A DNA stretch of 32,144 nt, from NCBI GenBank assembly GCA_025450915.1, contig JANWLH010000125.1:1-32144 (forward strand), read 5' to 3'. Below are positions 1 to 8,266 of this stretch, in pieces. Every line of letters starts with the position of its first letter. Positions within the stretch are counted from its first letter, which is position 1. The position numbers and the translations under genes were made by a program. The stretch is from Candidatus Limnocylindrales bacterium. GTDB lineage: Bacteria > Chloroflexota > Limnocylindria > Limnocylindrales > CSP1-4. The notes under the pieces were generated by a model that saw only the letters and a list, made by a program, of their open reading frames with translations, had not been told where the DNA came from and searched no databases.

Positions 1-1406
1 AGCAGGCCCCGCCAATCCGGCGGTCCGTCGCTGACCAGCGGCTGGGCGAGCTGGCCCGGAGGCTGGTAGGCCGCCTCACGGGCGGATGCGGCCCGCCACA
101 CGTCGCGCAGGCCGTCGGCCCCGACCAGGTCGTAGAGGCGGCCCGCGAGGGTGACCGAGGCCGCCCGTCCGTAGAGGTCGCCAAGGTCCGAGGTCTGGGC
201 CGTGCCCGTCGCGGGCGACGCCGCCGGTCCGGCCAGGGCATCGTCGCCCGACCAGGTGTTGAGGGGCAGCGCCGCGGCCGCGAGGAGCGGCGTGATCGAT
301 TCGTCGCGGGGCTTGAGCCTGAGCGTCGTCGCGACGCGATTGCCGTAGAAGATCGCGAAGCCATCGTCGATCCAGCGATCGGCGAAGAGCGAGCCGTCGA
401 ACCACAGGTGGGCCAGCTCGTGGATCGCAATCGTGTTGTCGGCGGTGTAGGCGACCTGGATCGTCCCGGTGTCGGGCTCGTAGGTCGCCGCGTAGCCGTC
501 GATCGTCCGGGGCAGGGCCTCCTCGATCGCGACGACCGGCGTGCTCGGCTGGTAGGGCAGTCCGATCTCGGTGGCCAGGAGGGGCAGTGCCGATCGGACC
601 AGCTTCGACATTCGCAGTCCCCAGGCCGGATCGTCGGGCCAGGCTCGCACCAGGACGCTGACGGGCTGGGCGCTGATCAGGAGGTCGACCTTCGTCTCGA
701 CGAACGTGCTCGGCTTGTCGGCCGCGACGGTCGCGTTGAAGGCGAGCGGATCCGGGATCGCGCCGGAGGTCAGCGAGATCGTGCCGTTCGTGGCGGTGAC
801 CGGCGGTCCGAGCGGACCGGACACGACGCGCACGTCGTAGCCGGCCGGAAAGCGGACGACGACCGACGAGCCGGCGAGGCCCGCCGAACCGAAGGCCCAG
901 ACCGGGAACGTGATCAGCGACGGCCCAACGCGGATCGGCCGGCCAGCCGATCCGCCCGGATCGGGCAGGTCGAACGCGAGCGTGACGCTCGTCGTGTGGC
1001 CCGACCCGAGCGCGACGCCGAGGCCCACGGAGAGGACCTGCTGGACCGAGGTCCGGCTGACGACCGTGACGCCGGCCTTCTTCGTGCCCGCGGTCGCCGA
1101 GACGTTCTTCGCCGTCGGCGGGACCGTGACGTCGGTCCGGTTGAACGTGTGCCGGGCGATGACCGAGTCGCCCAGGTGGTTCGTGACGGACAGCTGGACG
1201 GTCACATGGACGAGGCGGCTCGCGGGACGCACGTCGTACGTTGCCGCACCCACCATCGTGAGGCTGGGTCCGGCTGCATCGGCGACGGCCGGTCCGGAGC
1301 CCAGGCCCACCGGCGCTCCGAAGAACAGCGCCATTCCGGCCACGAATCCGGCGACGAGACGGACCGCGATCGACGCCGCCGGCCTCCGCCGTCGCGTCGG
1401 GATCAC
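1..1406 (-). CDS. M1-like zinc metallopeptidase, secreted or anchored (3' end cut by window)
   Basis: Probable exported zinc peptidase of the gluzincin (M1-like) type. The frame stays open from a GTG at 1406 to the window edge, about 468 codons, with its C-terminus missing. The N-terminus is basic (MIPTRRRR) and followed by a hydrophobic stretch, consistent with a signal peptide or anchor. Residues ~30-320 are rich in Val/Thr and look like beta domains. At ~residues 329-333 lies HELAH, followed by LWF and then WIDDGFAIFYG. In classical M1 enzymes the second segment is WLNEGFA and its Glu is the third zinc ligand; here Asp occupies that place and the HExxH-to-acid spacing is four residues shorter. 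The GTG overlaps the stop of the YbjN-like gene as GTGA, so the two are translationally coupled. Activity is uncertain because of the Asp substitution. Confidence 0.75.
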   Translation of the reverse strand, partial: MIPTRRRRPAASIAVRLVAGFVAGMALFFGAPVGLGSGPAVADAAGPSLTMVGAATYDVRPASRLVHVTVQLSVTNHLGDSVIARHTFNRTDVTVPPTAKNVSATAGTKKAGVTVVSRTSVQQVLSVGLGVALGSGHTTSVTLAFDLPDPGGSAGRPIRVGPSLITFPVWAFGSAGLAGSSVVVRFPAGYDVRVVSGPLGPPVTATNGTISLTSGAIPDPLAFNATVAADKPSTFVETKVDLLISAQPVSVLVRAWPDDPAWGLRMSKLVRSALPLLATEIGLPYQPSTPVVAIEEALPRTIDGYAATYEPDTGTIQVAYTADNTIAIHELAHLWFDGSLFADRWIDDGFAIFYGNRVATTLRLKPRDESITPLLAAAALPLNTWSGDDALAGPAASPATGTAQTSDLGDLYGRAASVTLAGRLYDLVGADGLRDVWRAASAREAAYQPPGQLAQPLVSDGPPDWRGL

Positions 1407-1921
1407 GACCCGAGCAGCTCCGGCAGTCGCGCGGCGTAGCGCTCGAACAGCTCGGGATTTCGCCCGACCCGACCGGCTTGATCGGGGATCCGGCCACCGA
1501 TCCACAGCCAGCCGGCCGACTCCTCGAGGAGTGCGTCGCAGATTGCGAGCGATCGAGCCAGCGCCACGCCGAGCTCGTCGCGGTCGAGGATCCGGAACGG
1601 GATCTCGGTGCTCAGCGTCGGCCGGCCGTCCTCGGCCAGCGAGAACTTGACGAACGGGAACTCGTCATTCCAGCGGAGCAGCCGGTGGTACGACTTGCGC
1701 AGGCCGTCGCCGATCGGCGGCGCGAAATGGACCCACGTGATCAGCCCGAGGGACGGGTCGAGGATCACCGTGAAGCGAACGTCGAAGCGTCGCCGCCCAT
1801 CGAGCGTGACGTCCCAGGCCACGACCGAGTCACGATCGACGCGGGCGGTCGGCGCGATCCCGAGCTCCCCGAACCAGCCCTCGATCTCGGCGGCGGTCGG
1901 CGTCCAGTCCGGCGGTGACAT
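1403..1921 (-). CDS. YbjN / type III secretion chaperone-like domain protein
   Basis: A 172-residue soluble protein that looks like the YbjN family (CesT-like chaperone fold): an N-terminal helix (TAAEIEGWFGELGIAPT), a beta-rich middle with VAWDVTL and FTVILDPSLGLITWVHFAPP, then RLLRWNDEFPFVKFSLAEDG, LSTEIPFRILDRDELG and a C-terminal helical part. No catalytic motif is visible; family members are thought to help fold or bind other proteins. It starts at an ATG seven bases after a TAGACT -10 element, with no Shine-Dalgarno. It overlaps the downstream M1-like peptidase by four bases, so it may assist that exported enzyme (inference). Confidence 0.7.
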   Translation of the reverse strand: MSPPDWTPTAAEIEGWFGELGIAPTARVDRDSVVAWDVTLDGRRRFDVRFTVILDPSLGLITWVHFAPPIGDGLRKSYHRLLRWNDEFPFVKFSLAEDGRPTLSTEIPFRILDRDELGVALARSLAICDALLEESAGWLWIGGRIPDQAGRVGRNPELFERYAARLPELLGS

Positions 1922-1928
1922 GGGGCGG

Positions 1929-1934
1929 AGTCTA
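1929..1934 (-). promoter_or_regulatory. -10 element (TAGACT) of a probable leaderless promoter
   Basis: TAGACT on the minus strand ends seven bases before the ATG at 1921, so transcription would begin at or next to the start codon. No Shine-Dalgarno sequence lies in between. No convincing -35 is visible. Confidence 0.6.
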
Positions 1935-1981
1935 GCCCACGCTCCCGCGCGCGTCGGCCGGTGCCTCGGCTCCGGCCTGGC

Positions 1982-3325
1982 CTAGCCCGCTGCGCCCTCG
2001 GCATTCCCGCGGCCGGGCCGTGCGCCGGCCGGCGCGCCGATGACCTTGGCGGGGGTTCGCGGCTCGACGTGATCGCGCGGGTGGACGACCGAATCGCCGC
2101 TCCGGACGACCCGGCTCGGGAAGTCGGCCGCCCGCACCTCGCCGCCGATCTTGACGTTCCGGCCGATGCGCTGGCCGCGGGGGATGGTCGCCCGCTTGCC
2201 GACGACCGTGATTCCGGTGTTCAGGCGGCCCGGCTCCTGGCGATTGGGCGATCCGTCCGGGCCGTCGCCGACGACGGCGCCGGGGCCGACCAGGACCTCC
2301 TTGTCGAGGATCGCCCGGTCGATGATCGCGCCTTGCCGGATCACCGAGTCGAACATCACGATCGAGTCACGGACGACTGCCCCGACCTCGACACGGACGC
2401 CCGGGGAGAGGACGCTGTTCACGACCGTCCCGTTCACGATGCAGCCGTGGCTGATCAGGCTGCGGTGAACCTGGGCGGTCTCGCCGATCTTGGCCGGAGC
2501 GCGCTCCTCCGACCGGGTATGGATCAGCCAGCTGCGGTCGTACAGGTCAAGCTCGGGCCGCTCGGCGACCAGGGCCATGTTCGCTTCCCAGTACGACTGG
2601 ATCGTGCCGACGTCCTGCCAGTAGCCGTCGAAGCGGTAGCCGAAGACCCGCCCGCCGCCCTCGATCATCGCCGGCACGACGTTGCCGCCGAAGTCGGGCC
2701 GATCGTCGGTCAGCCACTTCTTCAGCGCCCGCTTGCTGAAGACATAGACGCCCATGCTGGCCAGGTCACTCCTGGGCGCCTTGGGCTTCTCCTGGAACTC
2801 GGTGATCCGCATGTTCTCGTCCATCGCCAGGATGCCCATCCGGGTCGCGTCGGCGAGGGGCACGCGCCGGACGGCAATCGTGACGTCGGCGCGCTTGCGG
2901 CGGTGGGCGGCGATGAACGGCGTGTAGTCCATCTTGTAGATGTGGTCGCCGGCCAGGACGAGGACCGTATCGCACGGATCGTGCTCGATCACGTTCCAGT
3001 TCTGGAGGACGGCATCGGCCGTGCCCCGGTACCACTCGGCGACCCGGCCCCTCGAGATGTACGGCTGGAGCATCTTCACGCCGCCGGTGTTCCGGTCGAG
3101 GTCCCACGGCCGGCCGAGTCCGATGTGGTCGTTGAGCGAGCGCGGGTTGTACTGGGTCAGGACGACGACGTTGTCGATCCCCGAGTTGACGCAGTTGCTC
3201 AGGGTGAAGTCGATGATCCGGTACTTGCCGCCGAAGGGCACGGCGGGCTTGGCCCGCACCGAGGAGAGGATCGAGAGGCGCTCGCCTTCGCCGCCCGCCA
3301 GGATCACGGCCATCGTGGGCTTCAC
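1982..3325 (-). CDS. glgC: Glucose-1-phosphate adenylyltransferase (ADP-glucose pyrophosphorylase)
   Basis: Makes ADP-glucose from glucose-1-phosphate and ATP, the committed step of glycogen synthesis. Counting from the GTG at 3325 (447 aa), the nucleotidyltransferase signature AGGEGERL is at 10-17, [19 protein letters not shown] at 26-44, YRGTADAV at 99-106, GDHIYKMDY (catalytic Asp) at 126-134, the sugar-phosphate binding EFQEKPK at 176-182, SMGVYVF at 190-196 and WQDVGT at 236-241. The C-terminal ~150 residues form hexapeptide repeats (left-handed beta helix). An ATG at 3337 is in frame, but GGAGG (3331-3335) overlaps it and sits five bases before the GTG, giving the usual start [12 protein letters not shown]. 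The length is normal. A -35/-10 promoter lies at 3377-3407. No other glycogen gene is in the window. Confidence 0.95.
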   Translation of the reverse strand: MKPTMAVILAGGEGERLSILSSVRAKPAVPFGGKYRIIDFTLSNCVNSGIDNVVVLTQYNPRSLNDHIGLGRPWDLDRNTGGVKMLQPYISRGRVAEWYRGTADAVLQNWNVIEHDPCDTVLVLAGDHIYKMDYTPFIAAHRRKRADVTIAVRRVPLADATRMGILAMDENMRITEFQEKPKAPRSDLASMGVYVFSKRALKKWLTDDRPDFGGNVVPAMIEGGGRVFGYRFDGYWQDVGTIQSYWEANMALVAERPELDLYDRSWLIHTRSEERAPAKIGETAQVHRSLISHGCIVNGTVVNSVLSPGVRVEVGAVVRDSIVMFDSVIRQGAIIDRAILDKEVLVGPGAVVGDGPDGSPNRQEPGRLNTGITVVGKRATIPRGQRIGRNVKIGGEVRAADFPSRVVRSGDSVVHPRDHVEPRTPAKVIGAPAGARPGRGNAEGAAG

Positions 3326-3376
3326 AGCGTCCTCCATCGGATCGCGGATCCCGGTCGCGAGCGCGGCCTCGCCCCG

Positions 3377-3407
3377 ATTCTAGTCCCCCGGCCTCGCCCA
3401 CGGTCAA
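3377..3407 (-). promoter_or_regulatory. Probable sigma70-type promoter of glgC
   Basis: On the minus strand TTGACC (3402-3407) and TAGAAT (3377-3382) are 19 bases apart, a slightly long spacer. The predicted leader is about 45 nt and carries the GGAGG that selects the GTG start. Upstream, AACCGG occurs twice ten bases apart (3411 and 3421), and the palindromes AACCGGTT (3411-3418) and GAACGTTC (3429-3436) could be operator sequence. Confidence 0.5.
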
Positions 3408-3454
3408 GAGAACCGGTTACAACCGGGTGAACGTTCGGATCGCGATTCGTCAAC

Positions 3455-3469
3455 GGCAGGAGGCCTGCC
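3455..3469 (-). terminator. Small hairpin after the M23 peptidase gene
   Basis: GGCAGG/CCTGCC with a 3-base loop lies directly behind the M23 stop codon. There is no T-run, so termination would be weak or Rho-dependent; this is a tentative call. Confidence 0.3.
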
Positions 3470-3475
3470 ACCCGC

Positions 3476-4786
3476 CTAGAGGAAGAGACGGGGATTGACG
3501 TAGTCGCCGTTGAGCTGGGTCATGAAGTGGAGGTGCGGGCCGGTCGTATTGCCGGTCATCCCGACGTAGGCGATCACCTGCCCGGCCGTCACCCACTGGC
3601 CCACCCTGACCGGGATCGTGTGGCCCCGGCGGTCGTCGACATGGGCGTACCAGGTGATCAGCTTCGTCGAGTGGGCGATCATCACGACCCACGCTCCGTC
3701 GGAGAGCGGCCCGGCGAACACCACCCGGCCGTCACCGGCGGCGTGGATCGGCGTGTCCATCGGATCGGCGATGTCGATGCCGTTATGGAAGTGGGCGCAT
3801 GAGCCCAGGGGCGGCTCGGACGGGAAGCCCGTGCACCCGAACTCCTGGGTCACGGTCCCCGAGATCGGCCAGCGGAGCGTCCCGTTGTACTGCGACGGGA
3901 TCCCGCCGTTGTTGCCGCCGGCGGCGAGGATCTGCTGGATCTTCTGGGAGATCCTGGCTTCGGCGGCCGCTTCGGCGTTGATCGCCTTGCGCAGCGCGGC
4001 CGCGTTGCTCGACAGCTTGTTGTACGTCGCCAGCTGCAGCGCGAGGGCCTTCGAGGTTGCCTTCTGGAGGAGGGCCAGCTGGGCCTTGGCCGCGTTCAGT
4101 GCGGCGAGCGACGTATCCAGCTGGACCTTCTGGGCGGCGGTCTGCTGGGCGAGCTGCTGGGTCTGGATGCGGGTCGAGGTCACCGTCTCGTTGAGCGCGA
4201 ACAGGGTGGCCTGGTCCGATGCGACCTGGCTGGCCAGCACGTGGTCCTGGTTGCCGACATCGATCAGGTTGCCGATATCACCGAGCGCGTCGGTGAACGA
4301 GGCGGCCGACAGGATCGTCTCGAGGAGCGACGTCCGGTCCTGGTCGTAGGCCGCCTTGATGTGGTCGGCGAGGAGGGCCTTGGCCTGGGCGAGGTCGGCG
4401 GCCTTCTGCTGCTCCTCGCGATCGAGCCCGACGAGGGCGAGGTCGAGGTTGTTGAGGTCGGTGACCTGCTGGTTGTACTGGGCCTCGACCGCGTTCACCT
4501 TGGCCTGGGTCGCCGCGACGTTTGCCTTGACATCGACGAGGTCCGAGTTGATTCCGATCAGCTTGGTCTTCGTGACCGCCAGCGACGCCGCGAGGTCGGC
4601 CTGCAGGGACGCCAGCTCGGCCATGTGTGCCTTCTGGGCAGCGAGCTGGGCAGCAATCGCCTTCTGCTGCGCCTGGGCCTGCGACAGGTCGTCGCCCCGG
4701 ACCAGGTCGGGCGTGAAGGATCCGCCGAGCAGCGAAGCGATGAAAGCGGCGGCGAGAAGCGGGCGGATCAGTCGAGCGGTCGTCAT
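3476..4786 (-). CDS. Exported M23 (LytM) family peptidase with N-terminal coiled coil
   Basis: Probable cell-wall endopeptidase or its regulator, 436 aa. MTTARLIRPLLAAAF begins a signal peptide (residues ~1-30). Residues ~33-285 are Ala/Gln/Leu-rich heptads (AQAQQKAIAAQLAAQ and similar), a long coiled coil as in EnvC/PcsB-type proteins. The C-terminal LytM domain has HNGIDIA (first zinc His and Asp), GDGRVVFAG, ITWYAHVDD and GPHLHF (the HxH ligands), so the zinc site looks complete. The reading frame is open 55 codons further upstream, but that part is Arg/Gly-rich and precedes the signal peptide, so the ATG at 4786 is preferred. The protein likely acts outside the membrane in peptidoglycan cleavage during division (family knowledge). 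Confidence 0.85.
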   Translation of the reverse strand: MTTARLIRPLLAAAFIASLLGGSFTPDLVRGDDLSQAQAQQKAIAAQLAAQKAHMAELASLQADLAASLAVTKTKLIGINSDLVDVKANVAATQAKVNAVEAQYNQQVTDLNNLDLALVGLDREEQQKAADLAQAKALLADHIKAAYDQDRTSLLETILSAASFTDALGDIGNLIDVGNQDHVLASQVASDQATLFALNETVTSTRIQTQQLAQQTAAQKVQLDTSLAALNAAKAQLALLQKATSKALALQLATYNKLSSNAAALRKAINAEAAAEARISQKIQQILAAGGNNGGIPSQYNGTLRWPISGTVTQEFGCTGFPSEPPLGSCAHFHNGIDIADPMDTPIHAAGDGRVVFAGPLSDGAWVVMIAHSTKLITWYAHVDDRRGHTIPVRVGQWVTAGQVIAYVGMTGNTTGPHLHFMTQLNGDYVNPRLFL

Positions 4787-4893
4787 CGAGCGAGCGATCT
4801 CCGTTGACGCGTCCCGGACGCGGGTGGCGGACGTCGTCGCCGGTTGAACGCCGTCCGAACGGGACCCGTCCGGGACGACTCCGGCACCGAGGC

Positions 4894-4899
4894 ATGATA
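4894..4899 (-). promoter_or_regulatory. Candidate -10 (TATCAT) for the M23 peptidase gene
   Basis: TATCAT on the minus strand in the gap between the prepilin peptidase stop and the M23 start would give a leader of about 100 nt. No clear -35 is visible, so this is weak. Confidence 0.35.
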
Positions 4900-4954
4900 C
4901 CCCGGTCGTCCACCCTACCCCGATTCGGCGATGGCGGCTACCCGGACCCATCTC

Positions 4955-5599
4955 CTAGGACTGGAGGAGCACCGCCCAGAACGCGCCGAGGATCAGGAAC
5001 GGTCCGTACGGGATGAAGCTCTTCAAGCCGATCCGGCGGGTCACCAGCAGGGCGATGATCACGACCCCCGAGATCAGGACGCCGACGATCACCCCGAATG
5101 CCGTCCGCTCGAGGCCGGCCAGCAGGCCGACACCGAAGAGCAGCTTCACGTCGCCGAGGCCCAGGGCGCCCGGGCCGAACGGCAGCGACAGGACGAAGAA
5201 GATCGCCGGGATCACGATCGCGCCGATGAGCGCGGGCAGCATCGCACCGGGCAGCGCATGGCCGATCAGCGGGTTCAGGCCGAGCAGCCCATAGACGATC
5301 GCGAACCCGGCAAACGGCAGGGTCAACTCGTCGGGCAACAGCCGCTGGTCGAGGTCCGTCGCGAGGAGCAGGATCAGGGCCAGGAAGACGAGGACATAGA
5401 TCAGGGTGCTGCCCGCGTCCGGGAAGCGGTGCCCGAGGAGGCCCATGGCCAGCGCCCCGACCAGCGCCACGACCACCGTTCGCCAGTCGACGCTCCGGAT
5501 CGAGCCGTCCTCGTGCGCCGGCCAGCGGGCGGCGATCCGGTCCGCGACGAGGCCCCACACCAGCCCGAGCACGGCGAGGCCGGCCATCAGGAGCGTCAT
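4955..5599 (-). CDS. Type IV prepilin peptidase (A24 family), short form
   Basis: Integral-membrane aspartic peptidase that removes the leader of type IV prepilin-like proteins; 214 aa and almost entirely hydrophobic. The two family aspartates are visible in ATDLDQRLLPDELTLPFAG (~81-99) and GALGLGDVKLLFGVGLLAG (the GxGD motif, ~148-166). The N-terminal cytoplasmic domain with paired CxxC motifs found in PilD is absent: after one hydrophobic segment there is only a short polar stretch (RIAARWPAHEDGSIRSVDW). It may therefore cleave without methylating. It lies 48 bp behind pepA on the same strand and may be cotranscribed. No pilin or pilus assembly gene is in the window, so its substrate is unknown. 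Confidence 0.85.
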   Translation of the reverse strand: MTLLMAGLAVLGLVWGLVADRIAARWPAHEDGSIRSVDWRTVVVALVGALAMGLLGHRFPDAGSTLIYVLVFLALILLLATDLDQRLLPDELTLPFAGFAIVYGLLGLNPLIGHALPGAMLPALIGAIVIPAIFFVLSLPFGPGALGLGDVKLLFGVGLLAGLERTAFGVIVGVLISGVVIIALLVTRRIGLKSFIPYGPFLILGAFWAVLLQS

Positions 5600-5647
5600 C
5601 GCGACCGGCAGCCCCCGGCGGTCAGGATGGTTGCCGGGCCCGGCCGA

Positions 5648-7153
5648 TCACCGGGCGCCGGCGAGAGCCAGTTCGACGAGCGTTGCGTGGGAGACGCCGT
5701 TGGAGCCACGGGCCGCGAAGGGCAGGGCCTTCCGGAAGTAGCCGGTGCCGCCGATGTCCAGGTGGACCCAGGGCTTCGTCCGGAACTCGCGCAGGAAGAG
5801 GCCGCTCTTGACGAGCGAGCCCTCGGCCGAGCCGGAGTTCTGGAGATCGCCATACCAGCTGTCCATCTCGGAGACGTAGTCGTCGACGAGCGGGATCTGC
5901 CAGTAGCGCTCGCCGGCCGTGTCACCGGCGGCCATGACCGCGTCATACCACGGCTGGGGAGTCCCGAAGGCGCCCGTGATCAGGTGGCCGAGGGCCCGCG
6001 AGACGGCTCCAGTCAGGGTCGCGACGTCGACCAGGTGGGTGGCCCCGAGCTGCTCGGCATACGTCAGCGCGTCGCCCAGGATCAGCCGGCCCTCGGCGTC
6101 GGTGTTGGTGATGTCGACCTGCTTGCCGTTCAGGGCGCGGACGATGTCGCCCGGCCGGGTCGAGTGGGGTCCGGGCATGTTCTCGACGGCCGGGGCGATC
6201 GCCAGCAGCGGCGTGCCGGGGGCCAGGCGGGCGACCGTCTCGATCGCCGCAATGACCGTCGCGGCGCCGGTCTTGTCCATCTTCATCTCTTCCATCCGGT
6301 CGGCTGGCTTGATCGAGATGCCGCCGGAATCGAAGCACACGCCCTTGCCGACGATCGCCAGGTGGCGCCCGAGCGCGTCGAGCTCGCCGGCCTTGCCGGA
6401 GCGCATGACGATCATCCGAGGCGGATTGTCGCTGCCCCGCCCGACGGCCAGGAACATGCCCATCCCCAGCTCCGCGGCGCGGGCCGGCTCGATCACGTCG
6501 ATCGACAGTCCGTTGCGCGCGGCGATGTCCTGGGCCGCCTCGGCGAGGACGATCGGGCTGACGTCGTTGCTGGCCCGGTTGGCCAGGGTCCGGGCGACAT
6601 TGGCGCCCTCGCCGATGATCCGCCCACGCTCGGCCGCCCGCTCCAGCGCCGCCGCGTCGCCGCCCGGCACGACCAGGACCAGCTCGTCGAGCGTCGGGGG
6701 GGCCGACTCGACCGAGGCGAGATAGATCGCCTTGGGCTCGTAGCCGCCCTCGACGACGCCCCGCACCAGGAGCTCGACGACGACCGTCTCGCCACCGTCG
6801 ATATGGCGGGCGAGGTCGCCCGGCCAGATCGCCAGGGAGTGGACGGTGCGCCCACCCAGGCGGCGCTCGATCGAGGCGCCCAGGCGATGGACGATCTCGC
6901 GGGTGATCGACTCGGCTTCGCCGGCCCCGACGACGAGCAGCCGGCCAGCCGGCAGGTCGCCGGCCGCGGCGAGCGCGGCGTGATAGCGCTTGCCGGTCAG
7001 CTCGCCGAAGGCGGCCAGCTTGGCGAGCTCGCCGTCGCTGCGCCGGTTGAGCTCGCCGAGGGGGCCCTCGAACGCCGGTTCGCCGATGATTGGCACGGCC
7101 AGCACGTCGGCAGTTGCCTGCGACGGCTGGTCGGTGATGATCCGAAGCTGCAT
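5648..7153 (-). CDS. pepA: Leucyl aminopeptidase (M17 family)
   Basis: Cytosolic hexameric aminopeptidase with two metal ions, releasing N-terminal residues from peptides; 501 aa, the normal length. An N-terminal macro-like domain (~1-165) is followed by the catalytic domain with VGKGVCFDSGGISIKP (K270, D275, K282), MKMDKTGAATV (D293), and NTDAEGRLILGDALTYA (D352, E354, R356). These are the full set of metal ligands and catalytic residues of the family. The C-terminal segment VHLDIGGTGYF is also typical. The ATG at 7153 has GGAGG nine bases upstream (7165-7169), and a candidate -10 (TACACT) lies at 7218-7223. Functions in peptide turnover; a DNA-binding role, known for the E. coli protein, cannot be judged here. 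Confidence 0.95.
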   Translation of the reverse strand: MQLRIITDQPSQATADVLAVPIIGEPAFEGPLGELNRRSDGELAKLAAFGELTGKRYHAALAAAGDLPAGRLLVVGAGEAESITREIVHRLGASIERRLGGRTVHSLAIWPGDLARHIDGGETVVVELLVRGVVEGGYEPKAIYLASVESAPPTLDELVLVVPGGDAAALERAAERGRIIGEGANVARTLANRASNDVSPIVLAEAAQDIAARNGLSIDVIEPARAAELGMGMFLAVGRGSDNPPRMIVMRSGKAGELDALGRHLAIVGKGVCFDSGGISIKPADRMEEMKMDKTGAATVIAAIETVARLAPGTPLLAIAPAVENMPGPHSTRPGDIVRALNGKQVDITNTDAEGRLILGDALTYAEQLGATHLVDVATLTGAVSRALGHLITGAFGTPQPWYDAVMAAGDTAGERYWQIPLVDDYVSEMDSWYGDLQNSGSAEGSLVKSGLFLREFRTKPWVHLDIGGTGYFRKALPFAARGSNGVSHATLVELALAGAR

Positions 7154-7217
7154 GCGCGCGCGAACCTCCAGGTCGGACGGCCCGACCTGCGAGTCGGGGA
7201 TTCTCGTGACCTGGGGC

Positions 7218-7223
7218 AGTGTA
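7218..7223 (-). promoter_or_regulatory. Candidate -10 (TACACT) for pepA
   Basis: TACACT on the minus strand in the 78-bp gap upstream of pepA predicts a leader of about 60 nt that contains the GGAGG ribosome site. No good -35 is seen. Confidence 0.4.
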
Positions 7224-7231
7224 CCGTCCGG

Positions 7232-8266
7232 TCAGGGTCCTGTAGACGGGCTGGCTGCCTGGATGAGGGCGACCGCCGTCGCGAGACTGTTCTTGGCGTC
7301 CTCGATCGTGATCACGGCCTGGTTGAGCCCGCCCCGGGCAAGGTCGTCGAGGATCACCTCCAGCCCGCGGGTGTCGGGTGGCAGGTTCTGCTTGGCGACC
7401 GACAGCGCCGCGAAGGCTGCCTGGATCGCAGGGGTCACCTTGTGGGGCGAGGCCTCGAGGAGCTTGTAGAGCGTCGCCGCGGCCGTGTCGAAGGCCGCGT
7501 TGCGGTCGATCCACTGGCTGAGGATCGAGACGTCGACCGTGTTGGCCAAAGCGTCGCGGCGGGTGGCTGCCGAGGCCAGGGCGGCTTTCGCCTTGATCAG
7601 GGCAGCTCGCGCCTGGGCGTACTTGGCCGTGCTGCCCAGCCTGACCGCCTGGCCGGCATACGTGTCGTGGTCGGCCAGGTCCTTGGTCAGGGCCGTCGCC
7701 ACGCTGCTCCCGGTCGTGAGCTCGACCCACGAGGTCTCGAGGTCAGCCGTCGTCGAGAGCGCCACCGTGATCGCGTCGTAGCGCTGGCGCTCGGCGGCGC
7801 CGATCGCCGTCTCGTCGGCCGTGCCGATCACCGGCAGGGTCACCAGCGCCACTCTGATGGCAGCCGTGTCCGCGGAGATCTTCGCAACCTGGGTCGTGCC
7901 ACTGGCGATTGCCGCGTTCAGCTGGGTCGTGTCCCGGTTCACGAGGTCGGCGATCGCATCCCGGCCGAACTCGCCGAGCTGGTTGACCTCGCCGGTCAGG
8001 TCGGTCAGCTTGTCGGCGGCAGCCGCCAGCCCCGGGGCGACGGCCTGGTCGGCCGCCCAGGTCAGCTCGGGCCGGCTGCCATCGGCGGGTGAGCGGCTCA
8101 TCCCGGTCACGATCCCGGCCGTACCGAGGCTGAGCACGAGGGCGCCGGCCACCCAGCCGATCCGGGCCAGGCGGGTAAGAGCGCGCGATGGTGGTTGGGC
8201 CTCGGGCCCGACCGGCTCCCCGGGATACGCCGGCGTCACCTCCGCCAGGGGCAGGGGCCCGCTCAT
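7232..8266 (-). CDS. Membrane-anchored Ala-rich protein of unknown function
   Basis: I do not recognise the family. It has 344 residues: a Pro-rich cytoplasmic N-terminus (~1-32), one transmembrane segment (IGWVAGALVLSLGTAGIVTG, ~36-55), and a long Ala/Leu/Thr-rich extracytoplasmic domain predicted mostly helical (for example LTDLTGEVNQLGEFGRDAIA, and YAQARAALIKAKAALASAA). It has no cysteine clusters, metal motifs or catalytic signature. Its ATG overlaps the stop of the upstream SDR gene (ATGA), so it is translationally coupled to it. The helical outer domain suggests a structural or binding role, but this is only inference. Confidence 0.75.
   Translation of the reverse strand: MSGPLPLAEVTPAYPGEPVGPEAQPPSRALTRLARIGWVAGALVLSLGTAGIVTGMSRSPADGSRPELTWAADQAVAPGLAAAADKLTDLTGEVNQLGEFGRDAIADLVNRDTTQLNAAIASGTTQVAKISADTAAIRVALVTLPVIGTADETAIGAAERQRYDAITVALSTTADLETSWVELTTGSSVATALTKDLADHDTYAGQAVRLGSTAKYAQARAALIKAKAALASAATRRDALANTVDVSILSQWIDRNAAFDTAAATLYKLLEASPHKVTPAIQAAFAALSVAKQNLPPDTRGLEVILDDLARGGLNQAVITIEDAKNSLATAVALIQAASPSTGP

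Noticed and set aside
76-1497. A 473-codon minus-strand frame at the left edge
   Set aside because: Its product is Arg/Gly/Pro-rich. The neighbouring frame starting at the GTG at 1406 carries HELAH and normal composition, so that one is the gene.
4931-8092. A 1053-codon open frame on the plus strand
   Set aside because: It is antisense to four well-supported minus-strand genes and its product is Arg/Gly/Asp/Gln-rich with no domain; such mirror frames are expected at this GC content.
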